Numbered from the stretch's first letter, positions 32,387-40,653 are shown. The stretch is 41,531 nt of DNA from Candidatus Brocadiaceae bacterium (GCA_003551305.1 PUMJ01000080.1:1-41531); one strand, 5' to 3'. The notes: generated by a model not told the origin, from the letters alone. Program-made: numbers and translations.

Positions 32387-33973
32387 TCAGTCCAGCGTCA
32401 CCGAGTGCAGCCCGAGCCAGGGCCCCTCCGCGCTGATGCGATAGCCGCTGACGTTCCCGCGCGCGGCGACCACTTTCTCCTGGTGGGCGAGGTAGAAGGC
32501 CGGCAGCCGCTCCATCGTCTCCCGCTGAAGGCGGTGGTAAAGCTCGCGGCGCGCTTCTTCGTCCGGCGCAGCGTCCGCGTCCTCGACCAAACGATCGTAT
32601 TCCTCGTCGGCAAAGTGGCTGAACGGGTTCGCCGAATGGTGGAGGAAAAAGTGCCGGGGATAGCCGCCCCAGACGTAGTAACCGGTGCGCAACAGCATAT
32701 CGAAGTCGCCCGCCCTCTCGGCCCTCCGGAACGCGCCGCTCTCAAGCCGCTGCACCTCCACCTGCATGCCCACGCGCGCAAGCGCTGCCTGCAGGGCCTC
32801 TGCCATGATGGGAAAGCGGTCCCCGGCGCCGACGTTAGGGTTCTGCGTGACCAGCAGCCGCACCCGCAGGGGCCGGCCGTCCCGCTGCGCCACGTCACCG
32901 CCGGATACTTCCCAGCCCGCCTCCCGCAGCAAGGTGCGCGCCCTCGAGAGGTTATGGCGCAAGGGCACCAGATCGACGTCAGTGTACTGGAGCACCGGCG
33001 AGAGGGGACGGCCTTCGGCAGCCCGCCCCACCCCGGCCAGCACGTCCGCCACCAGCGCCTCGGTGTCCAGGGCATGGGCCACCGCGCGCCTGACGCGCAG
33101 ATCGTCGAACGGCTCCCGCGCGGTGTTGAACTGCACGAAGTCCGTGAAAGTGGACAGCACCCGATGCACCTCGACGGCGGGATGCTCGATAAGCCGGGAC
33201 ACGTCGGCGTCGGGCACTTTGACCGCCATGTGGAGTTCGCCGGCCTGCAGCGCGATGAGCCGGGCGGCGGCGTCCGGGATGACCTGGAAGACCACGCGCT
33301 CCACGCCCGCCGGCCCCTCCCGGTAGTCCGGGTTACGCCGCAGCACGATCCGCTCCCCCCTGGAATGACTCTCGAAGATGAAAGGCCCCGTGCCGATGGG
33401 ACGCACAGGGCGGCCTTCCCGGTCCAGGCCGTCGGGGCTCATGACCGGCCAGCCCACGTGCGTCAGGTAGTGGGGCAGCGCCATGGGCCGGCGCAGGTGA
33501 AATCGGACGGTCAGCTCATCCACAACCTCCACTGACTCTACCGGGCCGAGGACGGTCCGTCGGGCGTACGTGTCCGGGCCGTAGGAGAAAGCGACCGCCT
33601 CGGCCGTCAGGGGCTCGCCGTTGTGGAAGCGCACGTCGGGGCGCAGCCGGAACTCCCACGTGCGACCCCCGTCAGGCGAGTGCCAGGAGAGCGCCAGCCC
33701 TGGCACCATTTCCAACTCCGGCGTCAGGCGAACCAGTGTCTCGAAGACCTGCGACCAGACGAAACGGGCGTCTCCGTCGGGGAACTGCATCGGCGACCAG
33801 TGCTCCACGTCCGTGCCGATGCCGACCTGAAGCGTCTCGGCGACCTCTTCCCGCGGACCGCAGCCTGCCCCCAGTGCCATGACCGCCAGCAGGAGGGCAA
33901 ACCCCGCTGTGAACCCGGCGGCCGTCCGCAACTTTGCCTTCTGCGCACCGGCGTGCCGCGGAAGCGTTCTCAC
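32387..33973 (-). CDS. Lipoprotein solute receptor of an ABC importer (SBP family 5)
   Basis: This 528-residue protein has an N-terminal hydrophobic segment and lipobox LGAGC (Cys38). Family 5 signatures follow: GLALSWHSPDGGRTWEFRLR, the segment VRFHNGEPLTAEAVAFS and IGTGPFIF. The family binds peptides, nickel or other ligands for Dpp/Opp/Nik importers. Residues 441-453 hold four histidines (H441, H445, H446, H453), which could take part in metal or metal-complex binding, although the spacing also occurs in peptide receptors. The GTG start overlaps the CooT-FmdE stop by four bases. The order is CooT-FmdE, receptor, B permease, C permease. Confidence 0.87.
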   Translation of the reverse strand: MRTLPRHAGAQKAKLRTAAGFTAGFALLLAVMALGAGCGPREEVAETLQVGIGTDVEHWSPMQFPDGDARFVWSQVFETLVRLTPELEMVPGLALSWHSPDGGRTWEFRLRPDVRFHNGEPLTAEAVAFSYGPDTYARRTVLGPVESVEVVDELTVRFHLRRPMALPHYLTHVGWPVMSPDGLDREGRPVRPIGTGPFIFESHSRGERIVLRRNPDYREGPAGVERVVFQVIPDAAARLIALQAGELHMAVKVPDADVSRLIEHPAVEVHRVLSTFTDFVQFNTAREPFDDLRVRRAVAHALDTEALVADVLAGVGRAAEGRPLSPVLQYTDVDLVPLRHNLSRARTLLREAGWEVSGGDVAQRDGRPLRVRLLVTQNPNVGAGDRFPIMAEALQAALARVGMQVEVQRLESGAFRRAERAGDFDMLLRTGYYVWGGYPRHFFLHHSANPFSHFADEEYDRLVEDADAAPDEEARRELYHRLQRETMERLPAFYLAHQEKVVAARGNVSGYRISAEGPWLGLHSVTLD

Positions 33974-34575
33974 GCGCCCTCCTCCAGTTCGAACAGTTCC
34001 TCTTCGCCCATCTCCATGGCCCGGTGCGCGGCTTCGACGGCTGATTCCTCGTCAGTCATGTCCCGGACCAGCTTCTGCGCGGCCTCGCTCAGGCGCACGC
34101 GCAACGTTCTGCCTTCGGCCGTGAAAGCGGCCGCGGGGCCGTCCTCGCCCGGCGGTTCGATGCTGATGTTGCCTTTTCCCAGCGTGGCGCCGGTGCTGAA
34201 CTGCAGGCCGTCCACCATGCAGGAGACCGGCGTCTCCGCACCGGTCAAGGCTGTGACGCTGAGGTCGAAGTGCCCCTCGACCCCGAGGCGCCGACGGGCC
34301 AGCAGGCCCATGCGCAGTCCGAAGACCAGATACGGCCCCAGATGGCCGTGGAACCCGGCGGCGCGGCGCACCAGAGCCGGCAGTTCATCTTCGCGCTCCA
34401 GCACCAGGCGGTGCATCACAAGGTCCGCATACAGCAGGTGCGCCGGCACCGCGCGCTCGTTGCCGTCCACGTCCTTCAACTGCAACGAACCGTCCTGCAG
34501 CTCCAGCCAGCCCACGTCCTTCATCACGAGCTGTTCCCGCTCCCCTTCAACGACGTACACGTTCGACTGACACAT
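33970..34575 (-). CDS. CooT-FmdE fusion protein, predicted nickel or metal handling
   Basis: This 201-residue protein joins two families. Residues 1-60 (MCQSNVYVVEGEREQ to LVMHRLVLE) match the CooT family of small Ni-binding proteins, with the ligand Cys2 right after the start. Residues ~72-175 match an FmdE domain: GFHGHLGPYLVFGLRMG (74-90), ETPVSCMVDGLQFSTGATLG (114-133) and KGN. In FmdE proteins the HGH motif and a later cysteine often line a metal site; here His76, His78, Cys119 and Asp122 are kept, while the HGHxC cysteine is Gly80. AAGGAG lies nine bases before the ATG. It heads an operon with a Dpp/Nik-type importer, which supports a link to metal uptake or delivery. The exact metal is unproven. 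Confidence 0.7.
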   Translation of the reverse strand: MCQSNVYVVEGEREQLVMKDVGWLELQDGSLQLKDVDGNERAVPAHLLYADLVMHRLVLEREDELPALVRRAAGFHGHLGPYLVFGLRMGLLARRRLGVEGHFDLSVTALTGAETPVSCMVDGLQFSTGATLGKGNISIEPPGEDGPAAAFTAEGRTLRVRLSEAAQKLVRDMTDEESAVEAAHRAMEMGEEELFELEEGA

Positions 34576-34629
34576 GGTCCTTGACTCCTTCGGGTCTGAG
34601 CGCCGACAGGCTCACCGGCCGACTCGCCT

Positions 34630-34657
34630 ATTGTAACACGAAAACAGAATTCGTAAA
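34630..34657 (-). promoter_or_regulatory. Candidate sigma-70 promoter for the CooT-FmdE operon
   Basis: On the minus strand TTTACG (34657-34652) precedes TACAAT (34635-34630, 5/6) by 16 bases. Transcription would start near 34623, about 48 bases before the ATG at 34575. The surrounding AT-rich stretch stands out in this GC-rich window. Confidence 0.45.
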
Positions 34658-34671
34658 ACGCACATGCCGGG

Positions 34672-34700
34672 TTGACACGACCGCCCTCCCCTGCGAACAT
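34672..34700 (+). promoter_or_regulatory. Candidate sigma-70 promoter for the methyltransferase gene
   Basis: A perfect TTGACA (34672-34677) lies 17 bases before GAACAT (34695-34700), a weak -10. Transcription near 34707 would leave about 45 bases before the preferred start at 34753. This is a reason not to take the in-frame TTG at 34672 as the start codon. Confidence 0.35.
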
Positions 34701-34752
34701 AAGGCGTACGCGGTGCACACGATTCCTCGGGCATACAGTGGAGGGCGGAGAG

Positions 34753-35349
34753 TTGAGCGGAGGGCAGGGGCAGGCGGGACGTTCGTTCGGGGAGAGGCTG
34801 CGGGATGGTGCGCTTTTCTGCGCGCACTTCCTAACGGATCCATTCGGCCTGTCGACCCCCCTGTCGTCTTCACCCCGCATCGCGGCCACCATAGCGCGGG
34901 AACTGGTCGCGCACAACGCGCACCGGGTGGTGGAGCTGGGGGCGGGCGTCGGGGCGCTCACCGAGGGCATCCTCGAGGCCCTGGGGCCGGAAGACACACC
35001 GCTGTGCGTCGAGTTGAAACCGGCCTTTTGCCGGCGGCTCGAGGAGCGCTTCGATGGGCGTGCACACGTCGTGGCCGGCGACGCCACCCAACTGCCCGTG
35101 CTGGTGGCGGGCACGCCGTGGGAACGTCCGCACGCGGTTGTCTGCTCGGTGCCGCTGATAACGTCAACCGCACGCGACATCTGCCGCACCATCCGCGACG
35201 TGCTCCCCTCCGACGGCCTCTACCTCCAACTGGCCGTCCGGCGGGGGCCGGTCAGCGAATTCTTCCGCGTCGAGAAGACCTACTTCTTCCCGCTGAACCT
35301 GCCGCCCGAGCGGCTTCACCGGGCCTACCCACTTGAGCAGACTCAATAG
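34753..35349 (+). CDS. SAM-dependent methyltransferase, PmtA-like
   Basis: This class I methyltransferase has about 198 residues. The SAM-binding glycine loop is ELGAGVG (61-67), with the acidic post-I position in CVELKP and a V-V-C-S-V-P-L segment in place of motif IV, as in phospholipid N-methyltransferases (PmtA/COG3963). The lead FLTDPFGLSTPLSSSPRIAATIA also matches that group, which methylates phosphatidylethanolamine or related lipids. KsgA-type rRNA methylation is less likely. The start is uncertain: I prefer TTG at 34753, with GGAGG about nine bases upstream; the frame is open to 34672. It ends overlapping the stop of the convergent baeRF gene by seven bases. Confidence 0.62.
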   Translation: MSGGQGQAGRSFGERLRDGALFCAHFLTDPFGLSTPLSSSPRIAATIARELVAHNAHRVVELGAGVGALTEGILEALGPEDTPLCVELKPAFCRRLEERFDGRAHVVAGDATQLPVLVAGTPWERPHAVVCSVPLITSTARDICRTIRDVLPSDGLYLQLAVRRGPVSEFFRVEKTYFFPLNLPPERLHRAYPLEQTQ

Positions 35350-36497
35350 CGGTAGACCGCGGCGACCTCGTGACCGTTGGGCATCTGCTCGGTCTGCAGG
35401 GCGAAGACGCTGCCTCCGTGCAACAGGGTCTGTAAAGCCGCGCGGTTCAGCAGGTCGTCGTCGCCGCCCTCCTGCCGATAGTGCAGGTAGACCAGGCCCG
35501 TCTCCGGGTTGTAGTTGCCCCACTCGTGCTTTTCCAGGTCCGTCAGCAGGATCTCGACGCGCCCCCTGCCGGAGGCCTCGAGCACTTCGTCCAGGTTGCT
35601 GGAGGCGCGGTCGGTCTCCTCGAACCTCCTGTAGGCGCCGACGGCCTCTTCGCGGACCTTTTTGAACATGGGACCGACAGTCTGCCATCCGGCCTCTTTC
35701 AACTCCTCGGACCGCGTCCTGTCCGGGTTCCCATCGATGCCCTCCTCGACCAGATTGTGGTAGGAGTTGGCCTCGCGGTAGAGCGCGCGGATTTCCTTGA
35801 CCCCGGCCAGCACCAGCGGCGCGTGCTCGTCAGCCAGGACCTTCTTGACCCCATTCTCCACCTGGTGGAGGAACTCGCGCACGATCTTTTTGTGTACGGC
35901 CTTGTCCGAATCGTCGGCCTGGGTGTGGAAAACCATGCCGCCGGAAGGGCCGCCCCCGCTGCGGTACTGCACCCGCCCGTCGGAGACGACGTCATACTGC
36001 TGCGCCTCCGCCAGGCTGGTGGGCGTCTCCTGCGGCAAGGCGACCTCGTGCAGGCTGTGGCGGGTGCACTGCAGCAGGCGCACGTCATTCTGGCTCAGCG
36101 CCAGCACGTAAAAGCGGCCGTCCCCCGTCAACAGCGGCAGCAGCGGCTTGATGTGGAACTCGTCGCTGACCACCACCAGTTCCTGGAAGCGGGACGGCAC
36201 ACGATAGTAATGGAAAACCTCGGGCGACAAGAACAGGGCCAGCCCGTCGCTGTCCTGCTTCCACTGCCGCACGTTATCCAGAAAGGTCTCGGTCGGCTTC
36301 AGGAAATCCTCGATCTGCGGTCCCTTCATGCCGGTCTCGCTCAGACGCTTCTCCACTTCACGCAATACGTTCTTGAGCCGGATGCGGTTCTGCTCCCTCT
36401 CCGGTCCGCCCCGTTCGAGCGGGGTGAACATCGAGACGCATGGTTCCTGACGGTGATGGGCCAGCACGCTCAGATCGTCACGCGTCAGCAGCTTCAT
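35343..36497 (-). CDS. baeRF family 3-like protein (archaeo-eukaryotic release-factor fold)
   Basis: This 384-residue cytoplasmic protein resembles bacterial eRF1-like proteins (baeRF family 3). The N-terminus reads PCVSMFTPLERGGPE (19-33), then QNRIRLKNVLREVEKRL, the usual lead. The middle has DGRFYVLALSQNDVRLLQC (about 126-144) and the C-terminal part LADEHAPLVLAGVKEIRALYREA and KHEWGNYNPETGLVYL. The family is predicted to act in translation, for instance ribosome rescue or stress control, from its fold; biochemical evidence is thin. The ATG at 36497 has AAGGAG eight bases upstream and a promoter is predicted 87 bases away. It is monocistronic here. Confidence 0.72.
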   Translation of the reverse strand: MKLLTRDDLSVLAHHRQEPCVSMFTPLERGGPEREQNRIRLKNVLREVEKRLSETGMKGPQIEDFLKPTETFLDNVRQWKQDSDGLALFLSPEVFHYYRVPSRFQELVVVSDEFHIKPLLPLLTGDGRFYVLALSQNDVRLLQCTRHSLHEVALPQETPTSLAEAQQYDVVSDGRVQYRSGGGPSGGMVFHTQADDSDKAVHKKIVREFLHQVENGVKKVLADEHAPLVLAGVKEIRALYREANSYHNLVEEGIDGNPDRTRSEELKEAGWQTVGPMFKKVREEAVGAYRRFEETDRASSNLDEVLEASGRGRVEILLTDLEKHEWGNYNPETGLVYLHYRQEGGDDDLLNRAALQTLLHGGSVFALQTEQMPNGHEVAAVYRY

Positions 36498-37108
36498 GCC
36501 ACAGACTCCTTCCGAAGTCCCGTTACCGGGCGGAATACCCCTGCGGCCACCCGCCGGCAGCGGCTCCACCCCTCAAGAGCGCATTATAACGCCCCCCGCC
36601 CGCCGCGTCTATCTTTACGTTTCGTCGGGCGCATCCCGCGCCGCCCCAGCCGGGAATGTCAGCGCATTAGACCCCGGTAACCGCAGAGGAACGCAGATGA
36701 ACCTGGAGAGCTCGCGGCCAGAGGCGCTCCTTCAGCATGTCAACGAGCACAAATGGATTCGTTTCGCAAAAAGTCCCCCGACGCGCCCGCATCGGACAGT
36801 AATGCCCGAACGGACCCCCTGACACCGGCCCGGTCTTTCGGCAACATCACGTAAGAGCTCAGGGTCTCGGGCGCGCGGGGATCTGCCGGTACCCCTCCCC
36901 GGCCAGGGGGACGAACGATTCCCTTCTCGCTGTCCGAACCCGGCGACCGGCTTCTCCTGCCGGGGCGTCAACTCGCAATGGCTGTCGCGCGGGCCTGCAC
37001 CTATACTATACGTTCATAGGGGACGCGTCAAGCATTTCCCCGCTGGGCCCCGGCAAGCAACACCTCGGCCGCCTCTAAGCCCCCGGCCGCGCCCGCCGTC
37101 CCCCCGCC
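36498..37108. other. 611-bp gap without a convincing gene
   Basis: This is the only gene-free stretch above 300 bases. It holds the baeRF promoter (36583-36611), a tiny open frame (36697-36822, 41 codons, AGAGGA upstream) that I do not trust, several short GC hairpins such as CCCCT/AGGGG near 36894-36912, and a second weak minus-strand promoter match (TTGACG, 15-base spacer, TATAGT at 37031-37005). No tRNA, riboswitch or small RNA is recognisable. Confidence 0.6.
36583..36611 (-). promoter_or_regulatory. Candidate sigma-70 promoter for the baeRF-like gene
   Basis: On the minus strand TAGACG (36611-36606, 4/6) is followed after 17 bases by a perfect TATAAT (36588-36583). The predicted start near 36576 leaves a leader of about 80 bases. 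Confidence 0.55.
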
Positions 37109-39397
37109 TCAGCAGCCAACCCGCACGGTGAATTCCCCGCTGGCCCGAACGGTCAGAACGTGCATCTCCGTTCCTTCGACCGGCTTCACGTGGGCACGCA
37201 CGTGCGCGCCCTCCCCGTCGGTGACCGTCAGGACGGCGGGCTCGGGCAGGTTCTCAAACACCAGGTCCGCCCGCGTGGCCGACGCCATCCGGTAGAGGCG
37301 GTGTCCCTCAGCCTGCTCCACGGAGAAGAGCCGGGCGTCCGACCCGTACAGCCGCGGGCCGCCGCTGTAGTCGCCCCGCTCTATCTCCAGGCGGTTCGGC
37401 CCACTGCGCAGCAGCGCCTCAGGTATCTGCAAGGTACCCACCAGCAGCCGCCCATTCACGCGAACCGCACGGACCCCGTCACCGTCCCCTTCGGCGCGGG
37501 CGTCAACCAAACTGGTGCGGAACCGGTAGCCGCTCACGCTGTCCACCAGCTCGCTCGCCCGCGCGGCCAGTCCCATGGGAAGGCCGGTCAGGATGCGGGA
37601 GCCGACGGCGTTCAGCAGGCTGCCGGCAGAGAAAGGCAGCGCCCGCCAGCCCTCGGGCCGGTGCGCGTACTCGGTCAGCGCCCCCAGCATGGGGTACTTC
37701 TTCGTCTCGGTCAGGGCGTCGGCCAGCTCATCCTCCAGCATGGCGCGGAACTCGCCCGTGCTCAGCCCGTATTCGGCCAGCACCTCGGCCAGGGTGTTCC
37801 ACGGGCAGTAGCCGTAGGAACCCCCTTCAGGCCACGTCTCCCGGACCATCCGCAGCGACCGCAGCGCGGTGTTAAGGTCGGGGCGAAACGGCCCCTCCGT
37901 CTGCACCCACGTGTAGCCCCACGGGTTGTCGTCGTCCATCCACTCGCAGGTTCCGTCCGTCTTCTGCGCATACATGGAGCGGTAGATGCCGGTGTCGGGG
38001 TCAGTAAAGGTCTCGGCCAGCACGCACTCCATGCGGTCGCCCCACTCGCGGTAGCGTTCCCGCGCGGGTTCATCCATCTCGGGGCTTTCGGCCAGCAGTA
38101 TCTCCATCATGCGGAAGACGTTGTACATGTGGCCGTTCTGGCGCAGGGCGTGGGAGCGGAGAGTGCCTGAGCCGGCGCCGCCCCGCTGCTCCTGCATGCG
38201 GCCGTTGACGCTGTCGTAGCCGAAGTAGTCCGAGCCGGCCAGCGTCGTTTCCCCGAAAGTGTCGCTACCGAACATCTCCAGGTCTTCGTCCCAGCGCGTG
38301 GCGATCTGGTAGTCCACGGCGTCCACCAGGGGGCGGAGCGTCTCGGCGCGCAGGCACCAATCGTCGCCGGTGGTCTGGTAGAGTCGGAACAGGCAGTGCG
38401 CGGCGTGGTAGAGGCCGTCCTCCTCGCGCTTGCTCCAGCGCGTGCCGACCATCTGGAGGAACTCGGGGCAGAGTCGGCCGTCCAGAGTGCCGAACGAGGA
38501 GGGATTCTCCAGCAGGAAGGGTGTCCATATCCGGAGCATCTCGGGGTTTCCGGCGCGCGCCATCTGGGTGGCGGTCACGCTGCCGTCCCGCACCCAGATG
38601 AGGTGGTAGATGCGGTTCAGGGCGCCGAAGCAGGCCCCGCCCTCGTCCAGCCCGGAGTAGACGATCCGTCGGTTCAGGTCCAGCACCCGCTGCAACTCGT
38701 CGTCAATCACCTCCAGCCGGGCGCGGCGGAGCAGAGGCGCGATCGTTCGCTCCGTGTGGGCGATGAGTTCCTCGCGAGAGGCCCCCTCCAGCGCCACCAG
38801 CGCGCGACGGACCTGGTAGAGGTTCTCCTCGCCCCCGAGCAGAACCACGTCGCCGCCGGTGAGCTGGAGCACGTGCCGGCCGTCTTCCAGGACGCGGTAG
38901 CGGTTCTCCTCGAAGCTGTCGAACGCCACGAAGGAGACTATGCCCTCGCCACGGTCGGCGAACTCCTCGTAAAGGAGGCCGTCCTCGACCGCGAACTCCC
39001 GGTGCGGCAGAAAGGTGACCACCAGCGGGCAACGCGCGGAAATGGCAAAGGCGTTCTCATCCCCGATGTTGAGCAGGGAGATGCTGTTGCGCGCCCCGCC
39101 CGGAGCTTCCGTGCGGACCGAGGTATGGAAGGGGTCGTAACGGAACTCCTGCACGAAGTCGGCCGGTATTTCCGGCAGCTCGGCCTCGGCAAAAAGCGGG
39201 GTATAGATGTCGCGGTTGGAGAAGTTCCGCGCCGGGAAGTCCTTGCGGCGGAACCCGTTGGGCTTGTAGAGCAGTTCCAGCTCGACGAACTGCTCGTGGA
39301 ACAGGGCGGTCAACCGGTTGCCGCACCGGTTCTGCAGGATGATGTTGTGCCGGCCTTCCTCGACCTGCGGCTCGCGCCAGATGCCCCGCGTGACCAT
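37109..39397 (-). CDS. Six-hairpin (alpha/alpha)6 glycosidase-like protein
   Basis: This is a 762-residue protein without a signal peptide, so it is probably cytoplasmic. Residues ~1-230 form a beta-rich N-terminal domain. Residues ~240-640 look like an (alpha/alpha)6 barrel: IYHLIWVRDGSVTATQMARAG is a W-x-R-D-x-S/A-type motif seen in GH15 and in debranching-type enzymes, and KREEDGLYHAAHCLFRLYQTTGD follows. Other markers are CEWMDDDNPWGYTWV and GYCPWNTLAEVL. The last ~120 residues are again beta-rich. It probably hydrolyses an oligosaccharide, but neither the family number nor the substrate is clear. The ATG at 39397 has GGGGAG seven bases upstream. It is downstream of a MocA-type oxidoreductase on the same strand. 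Confidence 0.65.
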   Translation of the reverse strand: MVTRGIWREPQVEEGRHNIILQNRCGNRLTALFHEQFVELELLYKPNGFRRKDFPARNFSNRDIYTPLFAEAELPEIPADFVQEFRYDPFHTSVRTEAPGGARNSISLLNIGDENAFAISARCPLVVTFLPHREFAVEDGLLYEEFADRGEGIVSFVAFDSFEENRYRVLEDGRHVLQLTGGDVVLLGGEENLYQVRRALVALEGASREELIAHTERTIAPLLRRARLEVIDDELQRVLDLNRRIVYSGLDEGGACFGALNRIYHLIWVRDGSVTATQMARAGNPEMLRIWTPFLLENPSSFGTLDGRLCPEFLQMVGTRWSKREEDGLYHAAHCLFRLYQTTGDDWCLRAETLRPLVDAVDYQIATRWDEDLEMFGSDTFGETTLAGSDYFGYDSVNGRMQEQRGGAGSGTLRSHALRQNGHMYNVFRMMEILLAESPEMDEPARERYREWGDRMECVLAETFTDPDTGIYRSMYAQKTDGTCEWMDDDNPWGYTWVQTEGPFRPDLNTALRSLRMVRETWPEGGSYGYCPWNTLAEVLAEYGLSTGEFRAMLEDELADALTETKKYPMLGALTEYAHRPEGWRALPFSAGSLLNAVGSRILTGLPMGLAARASELVDSVSGYRFRTSLVDARAEGDGDGVRAVRVNGRLLVGTLQIPEALLRSGPNRLEIERGDYSGGPRLYGSDARLFSVEQAEGHRLYRMASATRADLVFENLPEPAVLTVTDGEGAHVRAHVKPVEGTEMHVLTVRASGEFTVRVGC

Positions 39398-39428
39398 TGA
39401 TGTGCTCCCCTCGGGTGAAGTTGAGCGC

Positions 39429-39457
39429 ATTATGCGACCGGAAGGCCCGAGGGGCAA
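39429..39457 (-). promoter_or_regulatory. Candidate sigma-70 promoter for the six-hairpin gene
   Basis: On the minus strand TTGCCC (39457-39452) precedes CATAAT (39434-39429, 5/6) by 17 bases. The start would lie near 39422, about 25 bases before the ATG, so this gene may be transcribed apart from the oxidoreductase upstream. Confidence 0.4.
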
Positions 39458-39533
39458 GCGCGAAAAGGCACAACCACCGTCCGGCGCCGTCACAGATGTG
39501 AGGCACGCACAAGCACGGACCGGCGCGGGCCGC

Positions 39534-40640
39534 TCACAGCTCGATGACCTTGCCGGGCCCTTCGGCGAACGCCTCGAAGATGCGCGTGCAGTGCATGATG
39601 TCGTCGCTGTGGCTCTTGGCGGGGCGGCGGTCTTCCAGGATTGCGCGGGCGAACTCCTCTATCTCGCCCCAGAAGCCCAGCGAGAACAGCCCCTTGCTGT
39701 AAAGCTGGCCGAGGGAACACTCCGGCTCCCAGTAAGCGGTCGCGCTTTCGGGCGGGCCGGTGAAGTGGCTGGGCATGTTGCCGTAGCCCTGCCCCTCGGG
39801 CCTCGACGGGCCGCGGGCGTAGAAGACGCGGGTGTTGTTCTCCACCAGCACGTGGTGGCCGCGCTCGCCCACCACCATCGTGCGCTCTATGCCCCCGTTG
39901 TAGGCCTGACCGTGGGTGAGCGACATGCTGCCCACAAGGCCACTGTCGTAACTGAACGTGGCGACGGCCGCGCTGCGCGGGCTGCGCTCGTAGTAAAGGG
40001 TCTGCGGCATGCCGCCGAACAGCACCAGCGCCGAAGCGATGTGGCAGATGTGGTCCAGGAACCACTTGGCCGAGTCCACGTTCTCGCCGTCAATGTAGCG
40101 GCGGACCTCGTCGGCCGGCGGCACGTTGACCGGACGCTGCAGGGTTATAAGCTGCGGAGTGCCGAAGTCCTCCCGCTGCATGAGCTCGACGGCCTTCTCG
40201 TTGGCGGGGAAGAACATGGACTTCAGGCCGGCCATGCAGAACTTGCCGCTGTCGCGCTCGGCCTCCTGCATCTGTTCCACCTCCTCGCAGGTCGTGGCCG
40301 GCGGCTTCTCCATCCACACGTGCACCCCGGCCCGCAGGCAGGCGATCGTCAGCTCCGGATGCGTCAGGTGGTTGTTCTTGTCGTAGCCGGTCGAGATGAA
40401 AACGGCGTCGAGGTCTTCTTTCTCGAGCATCTCCCGGACGCTGGTGTAGCAGGCGTCCGCCGCGAAGTGCGCGGCGAACTCGCGGGCCTTGTCCGCGTCC
40501 AGGTCGCAGGTGGCCACCAGTTCCACCGGCGTGAACTGAAAGGTTGGGAACAGGTTGCGGAAGGCGTGCGAGCCGCACCCGATGAAGCCCGCGCGGACCT
40601 GCGGTTCGTCCAGCAGTTCGCCTCTGAATCCGATGCGCAT
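39534..40640 (-). CDS. Gfo/Idh/MocA-family oxidoreductase
   Basis: This 368-residue protein is a NAD(P)-dependent sugar or cyclitol oxidoreductase by family. It has the Rossmann motif AGFIGCGSHAF (17-27), the DAVFISTGYDKNN segment and the conserved E111-K112-P113 with its catalytic lysine (VWMEKPPA). A D-H-I-C-H-I segment in the C-terminal domain fits the family's active site. The ATG at 40640 has GGAGA five bases upstream. It starts 13 bases after the end of the next gene on the same strand, so the two are an operon. The sugar substrate is not determined; many relatives act in catabolism of inositol or sugar acids. Confidence 0.85.
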   Translation of the reverse strand: MRIGFRGELLDEPQVRAGFIGCGSHAFRNLFPTFQFTPVELVATCDLDADKAREFAAHFAADACYTSVREMLEKEDLDAVFISTGYDKNNHLTHPELTIACLRAGVHVWMEKPPATTCEEVEQMQEAERDSGKFCMAGLKSMFFPANEKAVELMQREDFGTPQLITLQRPVNVPPADEVRRYIDGENVDSAKWFLDHICHIASALVLFGGMPQTLYYERSPRSAAVATFSYDSGLVGSMSLTHGQAYNGGIERTMVVGERGHHVLVENNTRVFYARGPSRPEGQGYGNMPSHFTGPPESATAYWEPECSLGQLYSKGLFSLGFWGEIEEFARAILEDRRPAKSHSDDIMHCTRIFEAFAEGPGKVIEL

Positions 40641-40653
40641 GACGTCTCCACGG

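Noticed and set aside
34672-34752. An upstream TTG start for the methyltransferase
   Set aside because: The TTG is the first part of a perfect TTGACA -35 box, has no ribosome site, and the added residues are low in family similarity.
36697-36822. A 41-codon open frame with AGAGGA upstream
   Set aside because: Short, Pro/Arg-rich, no recognisable feature; ribosome-site match could be chance in this gap. Its CGCAGA-like repeats resemble intergenic filler.
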